NCBI GenBank assembly: GCA_038232215.1
Contig: JBBSIG010000048.1
Coordinates: forward strand, 1 to 14,566
Origin: JBBSIG01 sp038232215
Lineage (GTDB): Bacteria; Actinomycetota; Thermoleophilia; Gaiellales; Gaiellaceae
Reading direction: 5' to 3'
DNA length: 14,566 nucleotides
Under the pieces are notes generated by a model. The model had not been told where the DNA came from. It ran no database searches and worked only from the letters and a program-made list of their open reading frames with translations. Position numbers and translations under genes: made by a program. This document shows, piece by piece, positions 1-7,612 of this stretch (within the stretch, counting starts at the first letter, position 1; each line of letters opens with the position of its first letter).

Positions 1-17
1 GGGCGGCTCGGCCGCCC
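1..17. terminator. GC-rich hairpin downstream of the small membrane gene
   Basis: A 6-bp stem (GGGCGG at 1-6, CCGCCC at 12-17) encloses a 5-nt loop. It lies about 18 nt past the stop codon of the minus-strand gene at 36-251, where a terminator would be expected. The window edge cuts off the sequence where a U-tract would follow, so an intrinsic terminator cannot be confirmed. The stem could also serve a gene outside the window. Confidence 0.3.
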
Positions 18-35
18 TCCTCCTCGGCGCCTCGA

Positions 36-251
36 TCAGCCGGAGCACGTGACCTTGAAGCCGTGCCACGAGAACGAGATGTCGGCGTCGCCGCCGGTGT
101 AGCGGCAGTACGACGCGTACGCGATCGCGACGGCGTACAGGAAGCCGACCGCGACGGCCCACCAGACGATGGGCTCCGTCTCCACCGGCTGCCCTCGCCA
201 GACGAGCACGGGGCTCTCGTAGGGAACCTCCGCCAGCGATGTTGCGCTCAC
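36..251 (-). CDS. Small single-pass membrane protein, unknown function (71 aa)
   Basis: I do not recognise the family. The start is placed at GTG 249-251 because GAGGAGG lies 5 nt upstream; an earlier in-frame GTG at 297-299 has no such site. The protein has a polar N-terminus (about residues 1-27), one clear hydrophobic helix (about 28-47, rich in W, V, A and Y), and a short tail of about 24 residues with two Cys in all (one at the helix end, one near the C-terminus). It is divergent from the sigma-factor gene across a 121-bp spacer. The good ribosome binding site and the coherent helix support a real gene. No function is assigned. Confidence 0.55.
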   Translation of the reverse strand: MSATSLAEVPYESPVLVWRGQPVETEPIVWWAVAVGFLYAVAIAYASYCRYTGGDADISFSWHGFKVTCSG

Positions 252-272
252 CTCAACCTCCTCTATCGACCC

Positions 273-308
273 CACCCACGCTAGAGAGGCGAGTCGCACG
301 CGTGGGTG
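273..308. promoter_or_regulatory. 9-bp perfect inverted repeat in a divergent promoter region
   Basis: CACCCACGC at 273-281 is repeated in inverted form as GCGTGGGTG at 300-308, with an 18-bp spacer. It sits between the start codons of two divergent genes, so it is not a terminator. It could be an operator for a dimeric regulator or a hairpin in a 5' leader. No convincing -35/-10 pair was found to decide between these. Confidence 0.35.
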
Positions 309-372
309 ACGGCTCCGTGCCGGAAGTGCGCCTCTTGGTTACGCCCATCCCGTCAGCGGGAAAAGAGGACGT

Positions 373-1416
373 ATGAGCAAGGATCAGATCGCTGTTTTGA
401 TCGAGCGTGGCGAGGAGCAGGGTTGTTTGAATCTCTCGGCCCTCCACGAGTTCGTGCAGGAGGCAGAGCTCGAGGAGGAGCAGGTCGACGCTCTCTACAC
501 GCAGCTCGAGGAGCGCGGGATCGACCTCACCGACGACTGTCGCCGCGAAGGCGAGGTGGCGGGCACCTACGTGAACGGAGACCTCGCGAGCGCGACGACG
601 GACGCGCTGCAGCTCTTCCTGAACGAGGCGGGGCGCTTCCCGCTTCTCAGCGCGGCCGAGGAGGTCGAGCTGGCGAAGGCGGTCGAGCGCGGCGACAAGG
701 CTGCGAAGGACCGCATGATCAACTCGAACCTCCGCCTCGTGGTGTCGATCGCGAAGCGCTACCAGGGCCACCGGCTGTCTCTGCTCGACCTGATCCAGGA
801 GGGGATCATCGGGCTCATCCGCGCGGTCGAGAAGTTCGACTGGCGTCGCGGGTACAAGTTCTCCACGTACGCCACCTGGTGGATCCGTCAGGCCGTGCAG
901 CGCGGCGTGGCGAACAAGTCACGCACGATCCGGATCCCCGTCCACATCGTCGAGCGCGAGCAGAGGATCGCCCGCGCGGAGCGCACGTTGACGCTGAAGC
1001 TCGAGCGCCAGCCGACGGACGAGGAGCTCGCGCGGGAGACGAAGCTGCCGCTCAAGCAGGTGCGCGAGGTGCGCTCGGCCGCCCGGACGGTGGCGAGCCT
1101 CGACCGCCCGCTCGGCGAGGACAACGCGGCCTCCCTCGGCGACCTGATCCCCGCGGACGTCGGCTCGCCCGACGAGGAGATCCACGTCAGCCTGCTCGAG
1201 GAGACGCTGCGAGCCGCCCTCGCGCAGCTGCCGGACCGGGAGCGCGAGGTGCTGCGTCTACGCTACGGGCTGAACGGTGACGCGGACCCGCAGTCGCTCG
1301 ACGAGATCGGCCGCCGCCTCGGTGTCACGCGCGAGCGCGTGCGCCAGATCGAGTCGGAGGCTCTCCAACGGCTGGCGGTGATGCGCGAGATCGAGGGTCT
1401 GCACAGCGCGGCTTGA
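373..1416 (+). CDS. RNA polymerase sigma factor, SigA/RpoD family
   Basis: Sigma-70 family protein of 347 aa that directs RNA polymerase to promoters. All conserved regions appear in order: a region 1.1-like acidic N-terminus (about 1-56), region 1.2 (76-106, DALQLFLNEAGR), region 2 (about 115-184) with the nearly invariant FSTYATWWIRQA for -10 recognition and melting (163-174), region 3 (about 188-265), and region 4 with the helix-turn-helix SLDEIGRRLGVTRERVRQIE (308-327). Start ATG 373 has GAGGA 3 nt upstream. The N-terminus is much shorter than in large primary sigma factors, so it may be the housekeeping sigma of this lineage or a group 2 paralogue; the sequence alone does not decide. Its stop codon overlaps the TTG start of the next gene, which suggests cotranscription. 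Confidence 0.93.
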   Translation: MSKDQIAVLIERGEEQGCLNLSALHEFVQEAELEEEQVDALYTQLEERGIDLTDDCRREGEVAGTYVNGDLASATTDALQLFLNEAGRFPLLSAAEEVELAKAVERGDKAAKDRMINSNLRLVVSIAKRYQGHRLSLLDLIQEGIIGLIRAVEKFDWRRGYKFSTYATWWIRQAVQRGVANKSRTIRIPVHIVEREQRIARAERTLTLKLERQPTDEELARETKLPLKQVREVRSAARTVASLDRPLGEDNAASLGDLIPADVGSPDEEIHVSLLEETLRAALAQLPDREREVLRLRYGLNGDADPQSLDEIGRRLGVTRERVRQIESEALQRLAVMREIEGLHSAA

Positions 1417-2945
1417 GACACGCTCGCGCGTCTCCGCGCCGGCTGGGGGCGGTCGTCTTCCTCTCCGGCGCCGGAACGCTCGCGACCGAGATCGCGGCCT
1501 CCCGGTTGCTGGCCCCCTACTTCGGCAGCTCGACGTTCGTCTGGGCGAACATCATCGGGCTGATCCTCGTCTACCTCTCGCTCGGCCTCTGGCTGGGCGG
1601 CAAGCTTGCGGACAGGCATCCGCAGCCGGAGCTGCTCGGCGCGCTCGTCCTGGCGGCGGCGCTCTTCATCGCCGTCACTCCGTTCGTCGCCAGGCCGATC
1701 CTGGAGCTCGCGCTGCGCGGCTTCGACACCATCTCCGTGGGCGCCGTCGCCGGCGCCTTCGTCGCCGCGCTCGCGCTCTTCGCGCTCCCCGTCACGCTGC
1801 TCGGGGCCGCCTCGCCCTTCGCGATCCGCCTCGCGCTCACGAACGTGGGCGAGGCCGGCCGGATCGCCGGACGCCTCGGCGCGCTCTCGACCGCAGGCAG
1901 CATCGGCGGAACGTTTCTCTCGGCGCTCGTCGGCGTCCCGCTCCTCGGCACGCAGAGGACGCTCGTCGGCACGGCGGCGCTGCTCGCACTCGCCGCGGCG
2001 CTCCTGCTCGGCCCGCGCTCGCTCCCGGCGGTCCTCGGCGTCGCGGCCCTCCTGCTCGTGCCGGCCGGAACGGTCAAGGGGAGCTCGGGGCTGCTCTTCG
2101 AGGCGGAGTCGCCCTACCAGTACATCAGGGTGGTCTCCCGCTCAGACGGCTCGCGCGCGCTCGAGCTGAACGAGGGCGTCGCCGTGCACTCGCTCTGGCG
2201 CCCGGGCACGGTGCTCACGGGCGGCTACTGGGATCTCTTCCAGCTCGTCCCGGCGCTCCTCGACCGGCCGCTCGAGCGCGTGCTCGTCGTCGGGGACGCG
2301 GCCGGCACCGTGAGTCGCGCCTTCCTCGAGCTGTACCCACGGGCCCGGGTGGACGGGGTCGAGCTCGACGGCGAGGTGAGCGCGGTCGGGCGCCGTTTCT
2401 TCGGAGTCGCGGAGGACGGCAGGTACCGCGTGGTGACGGTGGACGGGCGCGCCTTCCTCGAGCGGACCCGCGAGCGCTACGACGTGATCGTCGTCGATGC
2501 CTACCGGCAGCCCTACATCCCCTTTCAGCTCGCGACCCGCGAGTTCTTCTCGCTCGCGCGCGAGCACCTGCGACCCGGAGGCGTGCTCGCCCTGAACGTG
2601 GCCGCGACCCCGGGCGACCGGCGGCTCTCGCGCGCGATCGGCGCCACCTTGCTCGCAGCCTTCCCGCAGGCGTGGCGCTGGCCGGCTCTGCGTTTCAACG
2701 ACGTCCTGCTCGCCTTCGGGCAACCCGTCGCTCGCCCCGTGCTCCTCGCGCGCGCGGAGAGAGCCCCGGCACCCGTCGCGTCGCTCGTCGGGCTCTTCCG
2801 CCGCCAGCTCGAGGCGGTGCACGAGCGGGGCCGGCCGCTGACCGACGACCGGGCGCCCGTCGAGTGGCTCACCGACCGCATGCTCGTCGCGCAGATCGCC
2901 CGCGGCGGCGGCCTCGACGAGCGGCCGCTCCCGACGACGCCGTGA
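1413..2945 (+). CDS. Integral membrane protein fused to a spermidine synthase-like domain
   Basis: A 510-aa fusion. The N-terminal half (about 10-220) has roughly seven hydrophobic segments and the signature TEIAASRLLAPYFGSS (25-40) seen in membrane-fused spermidine synthase-like proteins. The C-terminal half (about 225-490) is a Rossmann methyltransferase-like fold: nucleotide-binding loop VVGDAAGT (292-299), acidic strand end at VELD (316-319), and VVDAYRQPYIPF (360-371). In true aminopropyltransferases a second acidic residue follows the first Asp; here the segment reads DAYRQP, so polyamine synthesis is not assured and the substrate is unknown. Start TTG 1413 overlaps the sigma-factor stop (TTGA). 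No other plausible start precedes the first helix, so translational coupling is likely. Confidence 0.85.
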   Translation: MRHARASPRRLGAVVFLSGAGTLATEIAASRLLAPYFGSSTFVWANIIGLILVYLSLGLWLGGKLADRHPQPELLGALVLAAALFIAVTPFVARPILELALRGFDTISVGAVAGAFVAALALFALPVTLLGAASPFAIRLALTNVGEAGRIAGRLGALSTAGSIGGTFLSALVGVPLLGTQRTLVGTAALLALAAALLLGPRSLPAVLGVAALLLVPAGTVKGSSGLLFEAESPYQYIRVVSRSDGSRALELNEGVAVHSLWRPGTVLTGGYWDLFQLVPALLDRPLERVLVVGDAAGTVSRAFLELYPRARVDGVELDGEVSAVGRRFFGVAEDGRYRVVTVDGRAFLERTRERYDVIVVDAYRQPYIPFQLATREFFSLAREHLRPGGVLALNVAATPGDRRLSRAIGATLLAAFPQAWRWPALRFNDVLLAFGQPVARPVLLARAERAPAPVASLVGLFRRQLEAVHERGRPLTDDRAPVEWLTDRMLVAQIARGGGLDERPLPTTP

Positions 2946-2990
2946 GCTCTCGACCCGGCGTGGGCCGCAGGTGAGGAGCCGACGCCGCGG

Positions 2991-4076
2991 TCACCCGGCT
3001 CGCCGGGCGAAGCGGATCCCGAGCGACGGGCCCAGCTCGTTGCCGCGCAGGTCGTTTCGCCTGGAGTCCACGACGAGCGTCATGGCCTTGCCCTGCAGCC
3101 CGGCGCCGCGATTGCCGGTCACGACGTTGTCGCTGACGAGTGCGCGCCCGCCGCCGCGGTCCTGCCCGCCGTTGAACACGATCCCGCCGCGCTGGGGCGG
3201 CGTCGTCTTCCGGCTGTTCCGCAGGATGCGGTTGCCGACGAGCTCGATTCCGGTCGCCGTGACCGGGAGGCCGTGTCTCGTCTCGAGCGAGACGATGACG
3301 CCCGGGCCGGCGTTGTCGGCGATCAGATTCCCCGCAATGCGGACGTCGAGCGCCGGCGCTCCGCGACTGTCCGGCTCCAGGTCGATCCCCGCGGCCGGAT
3401 TCCCGCCCGGCTGCCCGGCCGCCGCGAACGCGTCGGTGGCGCCGGTGATGCGGCAGCGCTCGATCCGCAGGCCGACGACCGCGGTCGCGGAGACGACGTT
3501 CCGCGTCCCGCCCGAGAAGCGCGAGTCGAGGAGCGCGACCCGCCCGGCATAGCCGTCCCCGTTCGCGCGCCCGCCGATCGTGACCGCGTCGATCGGAGAG
3601 CCTGTGACCGTGACGTCGCGGATCGTCACCTCGTGCCCGAAGATGCCGAGGCCGAACGTCCCCGCAATCGCCGGCACGACGATGCGGAGCCCGCTGATCG
3701 AGATCCGCGCCGGCGCCGGCTCGAGCGGCTGGCTGTGGTTGACGAAGAAGACCGCGGAGGCGGGGATCGGATCCCCGTCCGGCGAGGTGAGCCGCACCGG
3801 GCCGGGGCCCAGCGAGGTGACGCAGGCCCCGTTCGAGACGATCTGGGTGTCGTCGTGGCTGACCCAGAGACCCCGGGTCGCGTAGCAGGCCCCGCCCGGC
3901 AGCTTCGGCAGGTAGAGGCGCCCGCCGCCGGCGTCGAGGCGGGCCTGCAGGACGGCGGTGTCGTCGCGCGCAGGCGGAGAGGCGGCCGGGCGCGCGCCGC
4001 CGGTTCCCGCGCCAGTCAGGAGAGCGCCGGCTGCGAGCGCCAGCACTGCTCCGCTGAGATGTCTCGGTCGGCTCAC
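2991..4076 (-). CDS. Secreted right-handed parallel beta-helix protein
   Basis: 361 aa. Start GTG 4074-4076 has GAGGAGG about 7 nt upstream. Residues 1-28 form a signal peptide (basic n-region, Ala/Leu-rich core). Residues 38-60 (DDTAVLQARLDAGGGRLYLP) match the pectate-lyase-3-like cap, where a polar start is followed by a predicted strand. From about 125 to 345 there are repeated short strands ending in Asn or Gly turns (for example IAGNLIADN, ELVGNRILRN, VSDNVVTGNRG), the pattern of right-handed parallel beta-helices such as polysaccharide lyases, hydrolases and NosD-like proteins. No catalytic triad can be assigned confidently, so it may bind or cleave an extracellular carbohydrate. It is convergent with the gene before it, with a 45-bp gap. 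Confidence 0.82.
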   Translation of the reverse strand: MSRPRHLSGAVLALAAGALLTGAGTGGARPAASPPARDDTAVLQARLDAGGGRLYLPKLPGGACYATRGLWVSHDDTQIVSNGACVTSLGPGPVRLTSPDGDPIPASAVFFVNHSQPLEPAPARISISGLRIVVPAIAGTFGLGIFGHEVTIRDVTVTGSPIDAVTIGGRANGDGYAGRVALLDSRFSGGTRNVVSATAVVGLRIERCRITGATDAFAAAGQPGGNPAAGIDLEPDSRGAPALDVRIAGNLIADNAGPGVIVSLETRHGLPVTATGIELVGNRILRNSRKTTPPQRGGIVFNGGQDRGGGRALVSDNVVTGNRGAGLQGKAMTLVVDSRRNDLRGNELGPSLGIRFARRAG

Positions 4077-4107
4077 GTGCCCGCCTCCTCTGTCGTGTCC
4101 CTCCAGG

Positions 4108-4668
4108 CTACGACGGCCGCGGCGGCTGATCGAGCTCGGCAGCCTCCCCGAGCAGACGCTCGACCACGACGCAGTCCCGGAAGACGCCGTCGAGCCGGCC
4201 GTGTCGCCGATACACGCCCACCTCGCGGAAGCCGAGGCCGCGGCAGAGAGCCAGGCTGGCGAGGTTCTCGGGGAAGACGCGGCCGACGACCTTCCAGAAG
4301 CCACGTCGCTCCGCCTCGTCGAGGAGCGCGCGGAGCGCGGTGCGACCCACCCCCCGCCCCCGCGCGGTTCGGGCGACGTAGATCGAGAAGTCGCCGACGC
4401 CCGCATACACCTCGCGCCCGGGCCGATACGGCGCGGCGGAGGCCCAGGCGACGAGGACGCCCGCGGGATCCTCGGCGACCACGATCGGGAAGTCCGCGGC
4501 GAGCCAGACGTCAACGTCCTCCGCGCGTCGCGGGCGCGTCTCGAGGGTCGCGACGCGATCCGCGATCCCCTCGTTGTAGATCGCCGCGATCGCCTCCGCA
4601 TCGGCGGCTTCGGCCGGGCGGAGAACGTACCTCGCCTCGGGCGCGGCGGCTTCGCGGTCGTCCGGCAT
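4108..4668 (-). CDS. GNAT N-acetyltransferase, phosphinothricin acetyltransferase-like
   Basis: 186 aa from ATG 4666-4668. It transfers an acetyl group from acetyl-CoA to an amine. The layout is that of the Pat/bar/ArsN1 branch: RPAEAADAEAIAAIYNEGI (17-35), VAWASAAPYRP (73-83), GVGDFSIYVA (90-99), the acetyl-CoA loop RGRGVG (103-108), and FPENLASLALCRGLGFREVG (132-151). Relatives acetylate phosphinothricin, methionine derivatives or arsenic-containing amino acids, and the substrate here cannot be told from sequence. An inverted repeat lies upstream, shared with the divergent protease gene. The preceding gene on the same strand is separate in function; the 31-nt gap (4077-4107) allows cotranscription. 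Confidence 0.88.
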   Translation of the reverse strand: MPDDREAAAPEARYVLRPAEAADAEAIAAIYNEGIADRVATLETRPRRAEDVDVWLAADFPIVVAEDPAGVLVAWASAAPYRPGREVYAGVGDFSIYVARTARGRGVGRTALRALLDEAERRGFWKVVGRVFPENLASLALCRGLGFREVGVYRRHGRLDGVFRDCVVVERLLGEAAELDQPPRPS

Positions 4669-4689
4669 GCACCCGGGATACTGCTCGAC

Positions 4690-4712
4690 CGAGCCGCCGA
4701 GCGGGCGGCTCG
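4690..4712. promoter_or_regulatory. 9-bp perfect inverted repeat between divergent genes
   Basis: CGAGCCGCC (4690-4698) and GGCGGCTCG (4704-4712) flank a 5-nt loop. The repeat lies in the 76-bp spacer between the GNAT gene and the metalloprotease gene, both transcribed outward. It could be an operator or a hairpin at the 5' end of one transcript. Confidence 0.35.
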
Positions 4713-4732
4713 ATTCCCGCTTCCGAGCGTGG

Positions 4733-4738
4733 TAGCGT
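4733..4738 (+). promoter_or_regulatory. Possible -10 element for leaderless expression of the metalloprotease
   Basis: TAGCGT fits the TAnnnT pattern of actinobacterial -10 elements and ends 6 nt before the GTG start codon. That spacing would put the transcription start at or next to the start codon. No Shine-Dalgarno sequence precedes this GTG, which agrees with leaderless translation. No good -35 box is seen, so this is tentative. Confidence 0.25.
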
Positions 4739-4744
4739 CGCCGC

Positions 4745-6001
4745 GTGAGGCGCCCGCTCGTCTCCGCGTTCGTCGTCGTGGCGCTCACGCTCGCGCCGGG
4801 CGCCTCCGGTGCGCCGAAGGTCGACGGCGCCCCGGTGGTTCCGATTACCGGCGAGCAGCGCGTGCTCGTCGTCCTCGCGACGTGGGGGCCGGAGCCCTTC
4901 TCGCCGGCCGAGGTGCGCCGGGTACTCGAGCAGTCCGACCTATTCCTGCGCGGCTCCTCGTACGGGAAGGTCTCGCTCAGGGCGACGGTGACGCCGTGGC
5001 TCGCCATCCCGGACTACTCGGCCACCTGCACCTACGACCCGGTCCGGCGGGCGAGCCGCCCGGCCGTGCTCGGCCTGGGCTACGACCCGAGCGCCTTCGA
5101 CGGGGTCCTCTACCTCTACCCGCGCGTGCCCTGCAACTGGATGGGCCTCACCCTGGGGAAGGAGGTATGGCTGAACGGAGCCCTCTCGCGGGACCTGGTC
5201 GTGCACGAGCTCGGGCACACGTTCGGGCTCGGCCACGCGAACACCGGCAGCTGCGTCAGGAGCTACTGCGTCGCGCTCGAGTACGGCGACCCGTACGACA
5301 CGATGGGCCAGGGCTCCGGCGACTTCAGCGCCTTCGCGAAGCTCCAGCTCGGCTGGTTGTCGCACGTGACCGAGCCGCGGCAGCCCGGCGTGCTCCTGCT
5401 CGACGCGCTGGAGGCGGCCTCGGCTAGGCCCCAGGCGCTCGTCGTCACGACGGCTCGGAACCAGTACTGGCTGGAAAGCCGGCGCGAGGCCGCCCGGGAC
5501 GCCGAGGGGCGGATCGTCAGCCCGGCGGGGGTGCTCGTGCACATGGGCCCGAACCCCACCAAGCTGCTGACGGGCCAGAGCTCCTACCTGCGAAACATGC
5601 TCGTCGTCGATCCGGCAGGGCACGGACGCACAGCCCTGCTCGCGGGCGACCGCTTCGAGGAGCCGGGGAGCTTCACGGCCACGGTCCTGCGCCCGCAGGC
5701 GGGAGCCGCGCGGATCGGCTTCCGCTGGACCGATCGCACCCCGCCGGCCGTCCCCCGGATCGTGGGGATCGCGCAGACCGTCAGCCTCGGCGTCGAGTGG
5801 AGCACCCCTCGGGACACCGGCAGCGGCCTCGAGCGCTACGAGATCTCGCTCGACGGCCGCGCACGCTCGGCGGCGGAGACCTCGAACGCGGCCACGTTCG
5901 GGCTCCCCCGTCCCGGACGGCACACGCTCCGCCTCGTCGCGATCGACCGTGCCGGGAACCGCAGCGCTCCGGCGACGCGGAGCTTCACCGTGTCCGGATA
6001 G
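4745..6001 (+). CDS. Secreted zinc metalloprotease with metzincin motif and C-terminal Ig/FN3-like domain
   Basis: 418 aa, start GTG 4745. Residues 1-22 are a signal peptide ending near SGA. The catalytic motif HELGHTFGLGH (154-164) gives zinc ligands H154, H158 and H164 with general base E155. DTMG (185-188) supplies the Met-turn, so this is a metzincin, closest in look to the gametolysin (M11) group. Cys 95, 130, 170 and 175 lie around the catalytic core and may form disulfides after export. The region from about 331 to 418 (TPPAVPRI start, LRLVAIDRAGNRSAP end) looks like an FN3/Ig-type domain. It probably digests extracellular protein. It is divergent from the GNAT gene and ends about 100 bp before the convergent tRNA. 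The exact start is uncertain because no ribosome binding site is visible. Confidence 0.85.
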   Translation: MRRPLVSAFVVVALTLAPGASGAPKVDGAPVVPITGEQRVLVVLATWGPEPFSPAEVRRVLEQSDLFLRGSSYGKVSLRATVTPWLAIPDYSATCTYDPVRRASRPAVLGLGYDPSAFDGVLYLYPRVPCNWMGLTLGKEVWLNGALSRDLVVHELGHTFGLGHANTGSCVRSYCVALEYGDPYDTMGQGSGDFSAFAKLQLGWLSHVTEPRQPGVLLLDALEAASARPQALVVTTARNQYWLESRREAARDAEGRIVSPAGVLVHMGPNPTKLLTGQSSYLRNMLVVDPAGHGRTALLAGDRFEEPGSFTATVLRPQAGAARIGFRWTDRTPPAVPRIVGIAQTVSLGVEWSTPRDTGSGLERYEISLDGRARSAAETSNAATFGLPRPGRHTLRLVAIDRAGNRSAPATRSFTVSG

Positions 6002-6089
6002 CGTCTCGCACCGGAGGTCGAGCCAGGCCCGGGTCGCGGGAGTCGCTCGGCTGAGGCCCCGCCAGGATCGCGACGGATCTCCGCCGACG

Positions 6090-6605
<516 letters not shown>

Positions 6606-6648
6606 ATAGCGATGATAGTTGCCGTCTCGGACAACGGATGACCTGCAC

Positions 6649-6999
6649 CTACGCCGTCGCCACCTCCACGCTCGGAACGTCGCCCCACAGATCCTCGAGC
6701 CGGTAGAACGCCCGCGCCTCCGGCGTGAAGACGTGCAGGACGACGTCGAGGTAGTCGGCCACGATCCAGGTCGCCTCGGAAGCACCTTCGACGGACCGGG
6801 GCAGCATCCGTTCCTCGCGCTTCAGGCGTGCATGCACCTCGTCGTAGATCGCCTTCGTCTGGCGCGGGTTCCCGCCCGTGCAGACGACGAAGAAGTCGGT
6901 GTAGCTGCAGACGGGCCGCATGTCGAGGATGACGACGTCCTTCGCCAGCTTGTCCTGCGCGAGGCCGGCGATGCGGCGGGCTTGTTCGAGGGGCGTCAG
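6649..6999 (-). CDS. rsfS: Ribosomal silencing factor RsfS
   Basis: RsfS binds ribosomal protein L14 and blocks 30S-50S joining when nutrients fall. Conserved blocks are DKLAKDVVILDMRPVCSYTD (17-36), FFVVCTGGNPRQTKAIYDEV (37-56), and WIVADYLDVVLHVFTPEARA (73-92) followed by FYRLEDLWGD. The first in-frame ATG (6919-6921) would drop the first helix. Full family length (116 aa) needs a start at CTG 6997-6999 (TPLEQARRIAG follows), with purine-rich GGAAGGACGAGAGA just upstream. No ATG, GTG or TTG exists in frame upstream of this CTG, so I chose it. It follows nadD by 52 nt in the rplU-rpmA-obg-nadD-rsfS order. Confidence 0.9.
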   Translation of the reverse strand: MTPLEQARRIAGLAQDKLAKDVVILDMRPVCSYTDFFVVCTGGNPRQTKAIYDEVHARLKREERMLPRSVEGASEATWIVADYLDVVLHVFTPEARAFYRLEDLWGDVPSVEVATA

Positions 7000-7051
7000 T
7001 GGTTCTCTCTCGTCCTTCCGGTCGCCGGCAGTGTACCGACGGCGCGCGACG

Positions 7052-7612
7052 TCAACCCGAGCGGTAGAGACCGAGCTCGCGGATCAGCTCGGCGACGGGC
7101 GGGGGAACGAGCTCGTCGATCGGCTCGCCGCGCGCCACACGATCCCGGATGTCGCGCGAGGAGACGGCAAGCGGCTCGAGCTCGAAGAGCTCGACGCGCT
7201 CGGGACGCTCGAGGCGGGCGAGCACCGTGTCGAGCCGCTCACGCGGGTAGCCCGGTCGCATCGCGACGCCGAGCCGGGCCAGCTCGAGGACGCCGTTCGG
7301 ATCCTTCCACCCGCTGAAGTCGGCCAGCTCGTCGGCGCCGACGAGGAAGACGGGGTCGCCCCACCGTCCGTCCGCCGCCCGGAGCGTGTCCACCGTGAAG
7401 CTCGGCTCGTCTCGCTCCACGGGGTCGTCCGGGAACGCTGCGCGAGCGAGCCGCAGGCGCGTGTCGGCGTCGAGCTCCACCCGCTTGTAGCCGGGACGGG
7501 CGGCCACGAGGACGACGAGCCGGTCGAGCGAGAAGTGCCTGCGTGCCGCCCGCGCGAGCGCGAGATGGCCGTTGTGCGGCGGGTTGAACGTGCCGCCGAG
7601 GAGGCCCGTCAT
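7052..7612 (-). CDS. nadD: Nicotinate-nucleotide adenylyltransferase
   Basis: NadD joins nicotinate mononucleotide and ATP to give deamido-NAD in cytosolic NAD synthesis. The 186-aa protein opens with GLLGGTFNPPHNGHLALARA (3-22), holding the nucleotidyltransferase GTFxPxHxGH motif. A second motif, VSSRDIRDRVARGEPIDELV, near residue 150 corresponds to the ISSTxIR ATP-binding signature. FLVGADELADF is the central conserved strand-turn. Length is usual for the family. Its ATG overlaps the obg stop by 4 nt (ATGA), so the two are probably translationally coupled. Confidence 0.96.
   Translation of the reverse strand: MTGLLGGTFNPPHNGHLALARAARRHFSLDRLVVLVAARPGYKRVELDADTRLRLARAAFPDDPVERDEPSFTVDTLRAADGRWGDPVFLVGADELADFSGWKDPNGVLELARLGVAMRPGYPRERLDTVLARLERPERVELFELEPLAVSSRDIRDRVARGEPIDELVPPPVAELIRELGLYRSG

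Noticed and set aside
253..771. A 172-codon minus-strand frame overlapping the sigma-factor gene
   Set aside because: It is antisense to the conserved sigma regions 1-2, lacks a ribosome binding site, and its product has no recognisable pattern.
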